Positions 1 through 9,747 of a stretch of 64,000 nt of DNA are shown here, in pieces. The position numbers were made by a program, and so were the translations under genes. The notes under the pieces are model-generated. The model searched no databases. It was not told the DNA's origin and worked only from the letters and a program-made list of their open reading frames with translations. This DNA comes from Bacteroides pyogenes_A (GTDB lineage: Bacteria > Bacteroidota > Bacteroidia > Bacteroidales > Bacteroidaceae): assembly GCF_048595595.1 (NCBI RefSeq), contig NZ_CP184347.1, one strand, 5' to 3'. How positions within the stretch are numbered: position 1 is the first letter of the stretch; every line of letters starts with the position of its first letter.

Positions 1-1
1 A

Positions 2-1423
2 AGCGATATTGAGGCTCTCGTCATATCTTGCTATTATCCCATCCGCGGAGACTGGTGGGATGGTATCTTTACACCGTCGGAGAGGGGTGTGATGTTTATC
101 AACGATTGTACAACGGGCATTCTCACCGGTACCTTCGGGGCACAGAAGATGGCGTCAGAGCTGAACTTCTTCCCTGACAGCGAGGAGATTACATGGTTCT
201 ACTACACACGAAACACCACCGATTACAGCGGAGGTTACGCCAACAAAATAAGCCGTTGTACCTTGGTATTGGACGACATTGCCAACAGTTCGCTGAGTGA
301 AAGCAAGAAGAAGGTATACGAAGCCGAGGTGCGTTGTGCCAGGGCATTTCTCTCATACGTGCTTTACGACATGTACGGTCCTTTAGTCATAGCTCCTCTC
401 GAGGTGTTGAAAAACCCTTTGCAGGAACAGACTCTGCCCCGACTCTCGGGTGAAGAGATGATAAAATTCATCGAAGACGACCTACTCTTCGCATCCGAGC
501 ACCTGCCTTATCCTGGCAAGGAAGAGTACGGACGCTTCAGCAAAGGATTGGCAAAGATGCTCCTCATCCGTCTGTATCTGCACGAAACACCTACAGACAA
601 GAACTACTTCAACAAGGTGGAGACATTGGCACGCGAGTTGATGAAGCCGGAATACGGCTACCAATTGCAAAAAGATTACGCCAAAATGTTCGAACTCGGC
701 GGACAAGGTGCCGCCAACAAGGAAATCATCTTCGCCCTTCCATGCTCATACAATGGTCCCGGACACAACCAGTGGCATATGATGGCGTTGCCCACCAATT
801 TCCAGCAGAACGGAATGTCGGGTGGTTGGGGTACGATAACCAGCACATGGGCTTTCTACGACTCGTTTGAAAGCAATGACGTTCGTCGCTCCAAGCTCCT
901 CACTTCCTACGTTAACTCCGCCGGGGAGACCGTCGATAAGGATACCCCCCAATCGCCTTTGGCTGCCGGTCCGATAGCCTTGAAGATGGGCTACGATACA
1001 AAGGTGAAGGGCTCGGGCGGCTTTTCCGATATCGACCTCATCCTTTTCCGTTATGCAGACGTCTACCTTTCCTTAGCTGAGGCATTGAGCCAAAAGGCCG
1101 GATCCACCGCCTCCGACTTGAAGGAGGCAGTGGATCTCATCAACGTGGTGCGTGCAAGAGCAAAGCTCGGCAACCTGACGTATGCCGAACACAACACGCC
1201 TGATAAGGTGCTCAAAGCCTTGCTGTTGGAACGTTGGCATGAGTTCTGGTGCGAGAATGGGCAGTTCAGAGCAGACCTGATACGCTATCACAAGTTCGCA
1301 TCCTGGATAAAGGCCATCAATCAGACCCCCTATGCAGAAGAATACAAGGAGCTTTATCCGCTACCTATGTCAGTCATCCTCGATGGGAAAGGGCAAGTGA
1401 AGCAAAACGAAGGCTACAAATAA
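2..1423 (+). CDS. SusD-like outer-membrane glycan-binding lipoprotein (5' truncated by window edge)
   Basis: The reading frame is open to the left edge of the window (first complete codon at base 2), so the lipoprotein signal and the start of the protein lie outside; an internal ATG at 89 should not be taken as the start. The visible part has the SusD/RagB layout: a helical region with ARAFLSYVLYDMYGPL (the usual RAF.Y..L...G.VPL motif), a binding region in the middle and a C-terminal EERWHEF-like segment (LLLERWHEFWCENGQFRADLIRY) where SusD proteins have ER.EF...G.R..DL.RW. The end QNEGYK resembles the usual QN.GY terminus. SusD proteins sit on the cell surface as the lid of a SusC TonB transporter; the matching SusC should lie just upstream of the window. 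Substrate unknown. Confidence 0.93.
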   Translation, partial: SDIEALVISCYYPIRGDWWDGIFTPSERGVMFINDCTTGILTGTFGAQKMASELNFFPDSEEITWFYYTRNTTDYSGGYANKISRCTLVLDDIANSSLSESKKKVYEAEVRCARAFLSYVLYDMYGPLVIAPLEVLKNPLQEQTLPRLSGEEMIKFIEDDLLFASEHLPYPGKEEYGRFSKGLAKMLLIRLYLHETPTDKNYFNKVETLARELMKPEYGYQLQKDYAKMFELGGQGAANKEIIFALPCSYNGPGHNQWHMMALPTNFQQNGMSGGWGTITSTWAFYDSFESNDVRRSKLLTSYVNSAGETVDKDTPQSPLAAGPIALKMGYDTKVKGSGGFSDIDLILFRYADVYLSLAEALSQKAGSTASDLKEAVDLINVVRARAKLGNLTYAEHNTPDKVLKALLLERWHEFWCENGQFRADLIRYHKFASWIKAINQTPYAEEYKELYPLPMSVILDGKGQVKQNEGYK

Positions 1424-1682
1424 CGTCTTAATCTCAGGCGAATGGGCAAATAAGTCAAGCGTCGGGAATATCATACCACACACTTGGTTCCCCGAATAAA
1501 AGATATGGGTTGTGGAGCTTGATGCTTTTGCAAAGCAACTTAAATAAAATATCTTTTGCAGAAAATAGCACGCTGGCATATCGAAGAAAGGCTTTTGCAG
1601 GCTCAAATGACACAAGCCAAACAAAAATAAGATTAGATACCTTAGATTCACAGTGTAAATTAACGATGAAATAGAAAATGAT

Positions 1683-3122
1683 ATGAAAAGAATTTCTTAC
1701 GGGTTACTATTGGCATTCACATCTCTCGCATCGTCTTGCGGAGGCGATAACCGCCCGCAAGACCCCAATCCCGAACCGCCGACATCGACCACCGAGATGA
1801 AGACGGTGAAGTATGTTTCGACCAACGAAACGTTTGCGAACCCCGAACGTGGCTACTACACGGAGATTGAAAGCAATGCAACGGATGCCATATCCGAAAG
1901 CCGAATCAGGAAGCTACGCAACGAAGGAAAATCGCTGGTACAAGTGCTTTACTACTTCAAGGAATATCGCGATAAAGATCTTCCGGCCGACATCGCGACA
2001 AAGCTGAACGCCGACATGGAAGTTATTCGCAAGGTGGGAATGAAGGCTATTCTTCGCTTTGCCTATACTTCTGCGGTAACAGAAGCTGACGCTCCCATGA
2101 CGATTATCAAGCGTCACATGGAACAAATGAAGTCCGCATTCACCGTCAATAAGGACATTATAGCTTGCACGCAGGCAGGTTTCATTGGGGCATGGGGCGA
2201 GTGGTATTATTCTTCCAACGGGCTTAACAATGCCGCTTCCTACAAGGAACTGCTCGACAAGTGGCTCGAAGTGCTACCCGCCGACCGTTGCATACAAGTG
2301 CGCATACCCAAATACAAGCAGGATTTCTTAGGCTCGACAAGTGCTATAAAGGAGACGCAGGGATTCAGCGGACAGCCAATCGCCCGCATTGCCCATCACA
2401 ACGATGCCTTTATGGCAGACGAAACCAATATGGGAACGTATACCGACGTGGAGAAGGATAAGTCATATCTTGCCACGGAAGGGTTGTATGTGCCCATAGG
2501 CGGAGAGACTTGCCTGCCTACACCCACAGCCACACCCTCGACGGGAGATGCTGCCGTGGCAGAAATGCGACGCTTGCGGTGGTCGTTCCTTAACGATGCA
2601 TATGATCGAAAGGTGCTGAACAAATGGGAGCTTGACGGCAAAGCAACTGAGATCAAGAACAAATTGGGGTATCGCATTGTGCTCACCCGTGGCGAATATT
2701 CAGTGAAACATATCCCCGGAAGCGACCTTGCCGTGAATATTTCTTTGCAAAATATCGGCTATGCACCGATGTATAATCCCCGTGATTTGAAGTTGGTGTT
2801 ACGTTCTTCCAATACTAAGACCGAGTATTGGGCCAAGCTTCCTGACGATCCCCGTATGTGGAAACCACTGCAAATTGCGCATATACGCCGGAAGATGGCT
2901 CTTCCTGCCGATATCCCTGTAGGCACTTACCGTCTTTTCCTCTTCATGCCCGACCCAGAAGTCAGCATTGCCTCACGCCCCGAATATGCTGTCAGATTGG
3001 CAAATAAGGATATATGGGAAAGTATGACGGGGTGTAATGACCTTGGGGTAGACATCATAATAGCTGACACAGGCGACCTCAAGCAAAGCACATCGGCTGT
3101 TAAATTCCAAAAGAAACAATGA
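1683..3122 (+). CDS. DUF4874/DUF4832 domain lipoprotein
   Basis: A 479-residue protein with a lipoprotein signal (LASSC lipobox, Cys about 19, followed by GG and acidic residues, suggesting surface export). The N-terminal half has NPERGYYTEI and a TIM-barrel-like run with GAWGEWYYS, matching my memory of the DUF4874 family; the C-terminal half (from about 300) is beta-rich and resembles DUF4832. These pairs occur in Bacteroides glycan loci and are often suspected glycoside hydrolases, but no activity can be assigned. The stop overlaps the next start by 4 bases (ATGA), so translation with the DUF5009 gene is probably coupled. Start at 1683 is supported by the signal peptide. Confidence 0.85.
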   Translation: MKRISYGLLLAFTSLASSCGGDNRPQDPNPEPPTSTTEMKTVKYVSTNETFANPERGYYTEIESNATDAISESRIRKLRNEGKSLVQVLYYFKEYRDKDLPADIATKLNADMEVIRKVGMKAILRFAYTSAVTEADAPMTIIKRHMEQMKSAFTVNKDIIACTQAGFIGAWGEWYYSSNGLNNAASYKELLDKWLEVLPADRCIQVRIPKYKQDFLGSTSAIKETQGFSGQPIARIAHHNDAFMADETNMGTYTDVEKDKSYLATEGLYVPIGGETCLPTPTATPSTGDAAVAEMRRLRWSFLNDAYDRKVLNKWELDGKATEIKNKLGYRIVLTRGEYSVKHIPGSDLAVNISLQNIGYAPMYNPRDLKLVLRSSNTKTEYWAKLPDDPRMWKPLQIAHIRRKMALPADIPVGTYRLFLFMPDPEVSIASRPEYAVRLANKDIWESMTGCNDLGVDIIIADTGDLKQSTSAVKFQKKQ

Positions 3123-4279
3123 TGAGCACCACTGTTAACACAAAATCCGATACCGACACTCCGCAGCGTCTGATGTCTCTTGACATCCTGAGAGGCTTCG
3201 ACCTTGCCTGCTTAGTGCTTGTGCAGCCCATACTCTATGTGTGGTTATCGATACTCGGGCCGGAGGAAGACTCGTTGGGCAGCAAGGTAATGGCTCAAAT
3301 TACGCATGTGCCGTGGGAGGGGTTCTGTTTCTGGGACATCATCATGCCCTTGTTCATGTTCATGTCCGGTATCACCATTCCGTTTGCCATGTCAAAGTAT
3401 AAGATGGGTAAGGAGCAGGTAAACCGACGGTTCTATATACGCATTTTATGGCGTTTTGCCGTCCTTTGGATCGTCGGTGCCATCATTCAAGGCAACCTTC
3501 TGGCATTCGACATCAGACAGCTGCATCTCTTTTCTAACACGTTGCAGAGCATCGCCGTGGGTTATGTAGTGGTTACTTTCCTTTATATCTTTACTTCGTT
3601 TCGTACACAGTTGGTGGTGGTATCACTGCTCTTCATAGCATATATCGCGATCTTTGCGATATGGGGCAATATGGATTTCACGATAGATACCAATATCTGT
3701 GAGGAGATAGACCGGAGGGTATTAGGACATTTCCGGGATGGTGTGATATGGAATGGTGACAGTTGGACATGGGATCCGACCTATCACTACACTTGGATCA
3801 TGAGTTCGCTCAACTTCGTTGTTACGGTATTCTTCGGCTATATGGCAGGATGCATCCTGCGAGGCAACTTTTCTATGCTGGATAAGTTTGTGAAGCTGCT
3901 CATTGCGGGCCTCGTCCTGATAGGTGTTTCCTTGCTAATGAGTCCCTACATACCGATCATCAAGCACATCTGGTCAAGTTCCATGACGCTGTTTGCAAGT
4001 GGAATATGCTTCATTCTGATGGCATTATCCTACTTTATCATCGATATCAAGGGATGGATGCGTGGCCTCGGATGGCTCAAGATATACGGCATGAACTCAT
4101 TAGTGGCTTACTTTCTCGGTGAAGCAGTAAACTTCGATTCGATTACCAACTCCTTTTTCCATGGCTTCGAACAATGGATGGGAGACTATTATCCCGTACT
4201 CCTTGTTACGATACAGGGCATTTTTATATTCATAATCCTTAAATGGATGTACAGGATGAAGATTTTTATCAAGGCATGA
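3119..4279 (+). CDS. DUF5009 / heparan-alpha-glucosaminide N-acetyltransferase-like membrane acyltransferase
   Basis: A 386-residue polytopic inner-membrane protein with about ten hydrophobic segments. The N-terminus RLMSLDILRGFDLACLVLV is the typical LDxxRGF start of the YeiB/HGSNAT/DUF5009 acyltransferases, and HVPWEGFCFWDIIMPLFMF (His 63) matches the H-x-x-W-x-G-x-x-x-x-D block that holds the active histidine in HGSNAT-type enzymes. Family knowledge: these proteins move acetyl groups across the membrane onto a sugar amine or hydroxyl. The 4-base overlap with the DUF4874/DUF4832 gene and the short gap (17 bases) to the SusE/F-like gene place it inside the locus operon. Inference: it acetylates, or helps modify, an imported oligosaccharide; the direction and substrate are not shown. 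Confidence 0.85.
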   Translation: MMSTTVNTKSDTDTPQRLMSLDILRGFDLACLVLVQPILYVWLSILGPEEDSLGSKVMAQITHVPWEGFCFWDIIMPLFMFMSGITIPFAMSKYKMGKEQVNRRFYIRILWRFAVLWIVGAIIQGNLLAFDIRQLHLFSNTLQSIAVGYVVVTFLYIFTSFRTQLVVVSLLFIAYIAIFAIWGNMDFTIDTNICEEIDRRVLGHFRDGVIWNGDSWTWDPTYHYTWIMSSLNFVVTVFFGYMAGCILRGNFSMLDKFVKLLIAGLVLIGVSLLMSPYIPIIKHIWSSSMTLFASGICFILMALSYFIIDIKGWMRGLGWLKIYGMNSLVAYFLGEAVNFDSITNSFFHGFEQWMGDYYPVLLVTIQGIFIFIILKWMYRMKIFIKA

Positions 4280-4296
4280 ACTAAAGAATTACGATT

Positions 4297-6057
4297 ATGT
4301 TGAAAAAGAAATATTTTCTGATAACGGCTTTTGCAATACAGTGTGTTGCGGGTTGTAGCGATGACAACAACATCTCGAATGAAAAGAATGGTCCTAAACC
4401 TGCTATGGATATTGTCGTATCGCCTCAAAGCGGGCTGCATTATGGTGACAATATCAATGTTTCAGGACTGATGACCGACGAAATAAACCTCGAACAGTAT
4501 GTCCTCACCTTGTTGGACAGTAAGGGCGATACACTTGTCATAAAACAACAGAACCTACTTGGACAATCATTTAATATAGATGACAACATCCGCATCCCTC
4601 TTCCCAAGAATGCTTCGTTGGACAATCTGACCTTGAAGGTGAAGTTGGATAATATGCGTAAAGGCGAATTGGTGCAAGCTTTTGACTTACCTGCAGTAGA
4701 TGTTCCTACCTTCCCTGTGTTATATCTCATCCTGAGCAATGGTCAGATACTCGACCTCATCAAGAATGGCGATGTGTATGTAACGCCAACCGAGAATGTA
4801 TTCCCTGCCAATGTAAAGGCTATTGTCTCCACCACGACAAGCAAGAATGGCGTTTATTGGGGAATGGAAAATGGAGAAATTGCCTGCATGGCAAAAGATT
4901 CAATTGTTATAGGTAATGATGTGGAAGCATCGTTCACGGTGTCTTTCAATCCCGTTACCTTTGAGTTTAGCACAGGTGAGAAGCACATTTGGGCACCGCT
5001 CGCCGAATCCGACTGTTATTATATCCTTGGTTCCATATCAGGACATTGGCAGGACGGAGAAATTACAGACAAGCGTAAGAAGATGGCAATGAAAGGTTTT
5101 GAAAGCGGAAACAAACGCTACTACACATGGACGGCACCCGATGGCGACGATCCGGAAGTAGGAATGTGGGGCAGTACGGCGGCCGGCGTGTTCCGTCTGA
5201 TACGAGGCGATGCGGGCGAATACATCCTTTGGGATGGCAAGATGATAGTGCAGAGCAATACGGACGACAAAAACAAAAGCTTCCCCATAACGGCAGGAGG
5301 ACCGTTTACGATAAAGATTAATTTTGAGGACGACCTCTGCAAGTCGATTGAAGTTACCGGTGGAGGCAAGTCGATATCGTTCAGCAATAATAGAGTGGTG
5401 GTTAATGGCAGTGTAGCGGGTGAGGCCATTGAGTTCTGCGGGAAAAACCTTGCTCTGAAGAGTGGTACTGATTACATCTATGAAGGTACGGTGGCACTTA
5501 GAGAGAAACAAGCTATCACCGCAGCGCTTGATCTATCCGGCTTTACTGCCAACCCCGACTTATTCAACGGGGGAGGCAATCGCTCATGGACGCTGAAGGC
5601 AATGAGCGACAACTACCTTATCCGTATGGATGTCTTCAGTGGAGCTTTCTATGCATGCCCTACCAGTGCTTACCCCAACGTTCTTTACATGGACGGGTGG
5701 AGTTGGGCGCCCACGAGTACGTCGAATGCCGTGACTTGGAATACTGCCAATGTGCTTCCGTTGGTAAGGACGTCGAAGGGAACCTACGAAGCTACATTCT
5801 ATAACTTCGGTTGGGGCGGTGATGTAGCTTTTTATGTTACTTATCCCAGCTCCGGAACCCCCATTCGCTTGCCTAAGACCAACGTCAACAGCGCCTACAT
5901 CAACACATCGGGAGGTGACGGCAGCTTCCTCATCCCGAGCAGTGCGGGAATGTATAAGGTGATCATCGACCTGAAGGAAGGAATTAATATCGGCCCGGGG
6001 GGAACGGTAACACCCAAGGGTAGTTCGCAGTTTACATTAGATTATGTGCCACAATAA
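4297..6057 (+). CDS. SusE/SusF-like surface glycan-binding lipoprotein
   Basis: A 586-residue lipoprotein (lipobox VAGC, Cys 20, then SDDNN). After the signal there is an all-beta protein: an N-terminal Ig-like domain, then repeated beta domains containing YYILGSISGHW, FRLIRGDAGEYILWDG and NVLYMDGWSWAP, the W/G-rich style of SusE/SusF starch-binding modules. The C-terminal parts resemble the DUF5125/DUF5121 domains found in this class, an assignment from memory. Position between the acyltransferase and the GH31 enzyme, with SusD upstream, supports a role as a non-catalytic surface binding protein of this locus. Substrate unknown. Confidence 0.8.
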   Translation: MLKKKYFLITAFAIQCVAGCSDDNNISNEKNGPKPAMDIVVSPQSGLHYGDNINVSGLMTDEINLEQYVLTLLDSKGDTLVIKQQNLLGQSFNIDDNIRIPLPKNASLDNLTLKVKLDNMRKGELVQAFDLPAVDVPTFPVLYLILSNGQILDLIKNGDVYVTPTENVFPANVKAIVSTTTSKNGVYWGMENGEIACMAKDSIVIGNDVEASFTVSFNPVTFEFSTGEKHIWAPLAESDCYYILGSISGHWQDGEITDKRKKMAMKGFESGNKRYYTWTAPDGDDPEVGMWGSTAAGVFRLIRGDAGEYILWDGKMIVQSNTDDKNKSFPITAGGPFTIKINFEDDLCKSIEVTGGGKSISFSNNRVVVNGSVAGEAIEFCGKNLALKSGTDYIYEGTVALREKQAITAALDLSGFTANPDLFNGGGNRSWTLKAMSDNYLIRMDVFSGAFYACPTSAYPNVLYMDGWSWAPTSTSNAVTWNTANVLPLVRTSKGTYEATFYNFGWGGDVAFYVTYPSSGTPIRLPKTNVNSAYINTSGGDGSFLIPSSAGMYKVIIDLKEGINIGPGGTVTPKGSSQFTLDYVPQ

Positions 6058-6077
6058 CATTTTACAATAGAGATTTT

Positions 6078-7661
6078 ATGCGTAATAGATTTCAAATTGT
6101 ATTCATTCTCTGGTTTGTCTGCTGCGTCTCAATGGCACAGCAGACAACTGACATCACCATCAAGAAAGGAGAATACTGGTGGGGAGGTGCCACGGCTTTA
6201 GGTTCAAGAATGCCTTATGTGGAGCCCTTAGAAGAGTTTGATCTTGCCTATGAGAACAGAAACAATCAGGTTTCCCCTCTTCTTGTTTCGAGTATGGGAC
6301 GTTATGTATGGAGTGATCGCCCGTTTCGTTTCAGCATTTCGGACAAAATCATCCGGATCGAGTCCGATTATGAGACAGTGAAAGTGGAGAACGGAGGGAA
6401 CACCTTGCGTGAGGCATATCTCACAGCATCACGCAAACATTTCGCTCCGAACGGCAAGCTTCCGGATCACCGCTTCTTTACCATGCCCCAATACAATACG
6501 TGGATAGAATTGATGTATAACCAGAACGAGCAGGACATCCTCACTTACGCCCGTGACATTGTGCGGAATGGCTTCCCCCGCGGCATCATCATGATAGACG
6601 ACAACTGGCAACGGTATTACGGTAACTTCGAGTTTAAGCCAGACAAATTCCTTAACCCTCAAGCCATGGTTGCTGAGTTGCACCGTATGGGCTTCAAGGT
6701 TATGCTTTGGGTAAGTCCGTTCGTGTCGGCAGACACACCGGAGTACAGAGAACTGGCAGCCCAAAAACTGCTGTTGCAAAATACGTCAGGCGAGCCTGCC
6801 ATCATCAAATGGTGGAACGGACATAGCGCATGCTTCGATTTTACCAATCCACAAGCAAAGGCATATTTCATCACCCAGCTGCGTGATATGCAACGGAAGT
6901 ATGGGATAGATGGTTTCAAATTCGACGGTGGAGACAATAATTTCTATCACCGTTCCGACCTTGTACCGTACAGAAAGGGCAGTATCTCCGTAGACCACAC
7001 CCGCGCTTGGGCAGAAATAGGTTGTGAGTTCACTTTCAATGAGTATCGTGCAGGATGGCAGATGGGGTGCCGCGAATTGGTACAACGATTGGGTGACAAG
7101 GATTATTCGTGGGATGCCTTGCGGTTGCTCATACCTGATATGATTGCTGCAGGACTGCTGGGTTATGCTTATGCCTGTCCCGACATGATTGGAGGCGGGT
7201 CGTTTCTTACGTTCATGAACGTTGATGCCGACAAGTTCGACCAACGACTTATCGTGCGTTCAGCCGAAGTTCATGCCTTGATGTCAATGATGCAGTTTTC
7301 CGTTGCACCGTGGCGTATCCTTAGTAAAGAAAATCTAGACATTGTGAGACGTATGGCAAAGCTTCATGCCGACTTTGCCAATTACATCATGGCATGCGCC
7401 AAAGAGTCTGCGATAACGGGTGAGCCCATTGTGCGCAGTTTGGAGTATGTATTCCCGCACCAAGGGTATGCCTTGATAAAAGACCAGTTCATGTTGGGCG
7501 AGAAGTATCTTGTGGCACCCGTCGTGGATGAAAGGGATGTACGGGATGTCGTGCTTCCGAGGGGTACGTGGAAGGACGACGAAGGAAAGATACACGAGGG
7601 CGGCCGTACGGTAAAGATAGATGCACCACTTGGAAGATTACCCTATTTCGAACGGATGTAG
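6078..7661 (+). CDS. GH31 alpha-glycosidase, secreted
   Basis: A 527-residue glycoside hydrolase with a signal peptide ending near SMAQ. The (beta/alpha)8 domain is clear: RGIIMIDDNWQ, FKVMLWVSPFV, and GIDGFKFDGGD, where Asp 283 is the expected GH31 nucleophile; ACPDMIGGG is the later conserved block. The protein is short for GH31 (many are over 650 residues) and lacks the long distal insert, resembling the compact MYORG/alpha-galactosidase-like branch rather than classical alpha-glucosidases; that placement is an inference. It closes the plus-strand operon 20 bases after the SusE/F-like gene and probably acts on the glycan bound by that locus. Confidence 0.88.
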   Translation: MRNRFQIVFILWFVCCVSMAQQTTDITIKKGEYWWGGATALGSRMPYVEPLEEFDLAYENRNNQVSPLLVSSMGRYVWSDRPFRFSISDKIIRIESDYETVKVENGGNTLREAYLTASRKHFAPNGKLPDHRFFTMPQYNTWIELMYNQNEQDILTYARDIVRNGFPRGIIMIDDNWQRYYGNFEFKPDKFLNPQAMVAELHRMGFKVMLWVSPFVSADTPEYRELAAQKLLLQNTSGEPAIIKWWNGHSACFDFTNPQAKAYFITQLRDMQRKYGIDGFKFDGGDNNFYHRSDLVPYRKGSISVDHTRAWAEIGCEFTFNEYRAGWQMGCRELVQRLGDKDYSWDALRLLIPDMIAAGLLGYAYACPDMIGGGSFLTFMNVDADKFDQRLIVRSAEVHALMSMMQFSVAPWRILSKENLDIVRRMAKLHADFANYIMACAKESAITGEPIVRSLEYVFPHQGYALIKDQFMLGEKYLVAPVVDERDVRDVVLPRGTWKDDEGKIHEGGRTVKIDAPLGRLPYFERM

Positions 7662-7787
7662 CGCGATAGGGTTATATATACCCCCTATAGATACCGGAAT
7701 CTAACGCAATAATGTGATAAGAAAGAAGCAAGCAGCCGTTTGATTGTTTGCAACAGCGAGTAGTAGGCTTATAGCTGAACCGGGAGT

Positions 7788-8765
7788 CTATCGGCAGATT
7801 TCAACGTGATTATCTTTTAAAGTGGTACTGCAATGGTAGGACGTCTCGATGACCTGTAGAACATCGTTGATGTTATTGGCCGGTATGATGCCGGTAAAGC
7901 GATCGTTTACGTTAATGTCGCTACTGATATTACAAGTCACATCGTAATGCTTCTCAATGCTTTTGAGAACCTGATACAAAGGTACATTCCTGAAAATAAG
8001 CTCTTTCCGCTTCCATGCCTTGGCATCATCGAGTGCATTTTCCGTTTCTGTTACGGTAATGTCTCCCGTGGCTTTGTCAAGGGTTGCTTTCTGCTGTGGC
8101 GACAGCATTACGCTCTTGGCTTTCTTCAAAGCGGAAAGCCTTACGCTTCCTTCTTCCAGTATAAGCTCTGATATTAGGCTTTCGTTTCGGGCATTAAGAT
8201 TGAATTTGGTGCCGAGAACATACACTTCCAAGCCTTCGGCACCTATTGTGAAAGGATGTTCGGAATCTTTTGCCACATTAAAATAAGCCTCTCCTTCAAA
8301 CTCTATTTTCCTGACACTTTTATTGAACGACTTACTGTCGTATGCCAATGATGTGTTTTCATTCAGCGTTACCTTGCTTCCGTCGGGCAGAGTGATGCTG
8401 GCACGTTCACCACAGGAAGTGCTGACAATAGTTTTCTTGGTAGAGAATGCGGCGTTCTCCCGATAAAGATAGTAGGTGGAAAAGAAAAGAACAGGCAGCA
8501 TGATGACAGCTGCCACCTGTGCGTACCGCCATGCCTTTTGCCACGAAAACGACTTCTCTACTGATATTTGTTTCTCAATGAGTTGCCATATCTTCGTCAA
8601 TCTTTTGTATTCGACTACGCCCGAGACAGCTTCTTCGCTGTTCCACTGATCCCACATCCGTTGCCCTAAAGTCTCATCAGGCGTGGTGTCAACCTCCTCA
8701 CGCAGCTCTTTCAGTTGGTTTACGGTAAGTGTATCGTCGAGAAAAAATCTTTGCTTATCGTTCAT
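7788..8765 (-). CDS. FecR-family anti-sigma factor (DUF4974 C-terminus)
   Basis: A 325-residue single-pass inner-membrane protein. The N-terminal cytoplasmic part (1-84) is followed by one membrane segment (about 85-103, AVIMLPVLFFSTYYL), then a periplasmic FecR domain with GERASITLPDGSKVTLNENTSLAY and GEAYFNVAKDSEHPF, and a C-terminal DUF4974 domain (FRNVPLYQVLKSIEKHYDV). It lies 62 bases downstream of the ECF sigma gene on the same strand. In the known family the anti-sigma receives a signal from the TonB receptor and controls the sigma factor. Here the pair is convergent with the preceding glycan locus, whose SusC is off-window. Confidence 0.93.
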   Translation of the reverse strand: MNDKQRFFLDDTLTVNQLKELREEVDTTPDETLGQRMWDQWNSEEAVSGVVEYKRLTKIWQLIEKQISVEKSFSWQKAWRYAQVAAVIMLPVLFFSTYYLYRENAAFSTKKTIVSTSCGERASITLPDGSKVTLNENTSLAYDSKSFNKSVRKIEFEGEAYFNVAKDSEHPFTIGAEGLEVYVLGTKFNLNARNESLISELILEEGSVRLSALKKAKSVMLSPQQKATLDKATGDITVTETENALDDAKAWKRKELIFRNVPLYQVLKSIEKHYDVTCNISSDINVNDRFTGIIPANNINDVLQVIETSYHCSTTLKDNHVEICR

Positions 8766-8827
8766 TTTGTTCTTGTTATTTATATATAAAAGACAATGCT
8801 GGCGGTGGGATATACCGATTTACTCGA

Positions 8828-9397
8828 TTAATTAACATAAAATAAGAGGAGCGGCAGATATTTCGCGGTCTGTAATTGCTTCCGCATGGCTTTCAGCCCG
8901 AGGGACAACAGGTTTTTGACAGTCTGTTCAGCAATGTTCAATCGATCTGCAATCGTGCGATTATTCAACATATCAAACTTTGCCATTCTTACCACTTTGG
9001 CTTGTATTGGGGGCAATGCGTTGATACAGGCATGTAGCCTACGTACGAAGTCGTCATATTCAAGAGGGTCGTTGGGAACGTTAGCAATGCTTTCACGATA
9101 TTCCAAATAGTTCTCGTATTCAGGCGAATGGATTGTTGCACGATAGTTGTTGATGAGAAAATGCCGCATGCGAAGAAATAGAATCGACTTCAATGAATGC
9201 TTCATATAAATGTTGTGACGATTGTTCCAAAGCCATAGAAAAGTATCGGAAACCAACTCTTCCACTTTCTCGTGAGATTTGCAGTAACGTAATCCGAAAG
9301 CATAGATACGTGGGGCATAAAGCCGGTATATCTCGCTCAATGCCTTTTGTGAATCATTGGTTAGTTCCTTTATCAGTTTTTCTTCATCGTATGACAT
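8828..9397 (-). CDS. ECF-type RNA polymerase sigma factor (FecI-like)
   Basis: A 189-residue sigma-70 of the ECF class: region 2 from about 20 to 90 (EIYRLYAPRIYAFGLRYC, VEELVSDTFLWLW) and region 4 from about 115 to 170 (INALPPIQAKVVRMAKFDMLNNRTIADRLNIAEQTVKN, the helix-turn-helix). This type in Bacteroides turns on a SusC/SusD operon and is held by the FecR protein encoded next to it. It most likely serves the locus at 1-7.7 kb, but that is inferred only from proximity. A possible -7 box lies just upstream at 9421-9428. Confidence 0.93.
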   Translation of the reverse strand: MSYDEEKLIKELTNDSQKALSEIYRLYAPRIYAFGLRYCKSHEKVEELVSDTFLWLWNNRHNIYMKHSLKSILFLRMRHFLINNYRATIHSPEYENYLEYRESIANVPNDPLEYDDFVRRLHACINALPPIQAKVVRMAKFDMLNNRTIADRLNIAEQTVKNLLSLGLKAMRKQLQTAKYLPLLLFYVN

Positions 9398-9420
9398 CCG
9401 TAACTATAGTTTAATGTGAA

Positions 9421-9428
9421 CAAAATTA
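9421..9428 (-). promoter_or_regulatory. Candidate -7 box upstream of the ECF sigma gene
   Basis: Read on the minus strand this is TAATTTTG, a match to the Bacteroides -7 consensus TANNTTTG, 24 bases before the sigma-factor start. No clear -33 TTTG was found at the expected spacing, so this is a motif match only. Confidence 0.4.
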
Positions 9429-9611
9429 ATGAAAAATTGAGTGAAACTGTCCTAAATTAGTCGTTTTTGCAATTTTTATTAAATCTTTGTCGGCTTATTG
9501 CTCTCCACAGCTTTGACTGTTTGCCCGAAAAGTTATATGGTTCATTCTCACACGATTGTTCAACGCAGTTTTATCTCTTAGATTGGCGAATTCAAAAACC
9601 GGCACATCTCC

Positions 9612-9732
9612 ATTCCTGAGTATATATGCCCACCGTGGTGGCTATATATGCCTACCACGGTGGATATATATAGTCACCATACATGAGTATATATACTCAC
9701 CGGACTGACTATATATGTATACCGGAGCAGAT
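9612..9732. repeat. TATATAT array, copy A (5 blocks, 22-23 bp period)
   Basis: Five TATATAT(A) blocks start at 9621, 9643, 9665, 9688 and 9710, so they are spaced 22, 22, 23 and 22 bases. Between the blocks are 15-16-base spacers with imperfect palindromic cores of the type ACC-NN-GGT (for example CCACCGTGGTGG and ACCACGGTGG). The array lies just past the stop codon of the PL8 gene at 9748 and fills much of the 350-base gap to the sigma gene. Related arrays are at 24.0, 42.1 and 63.7 kb. Confidence 0.9.
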
Positions 9733-9747
9733 CAATATGCACATGAA

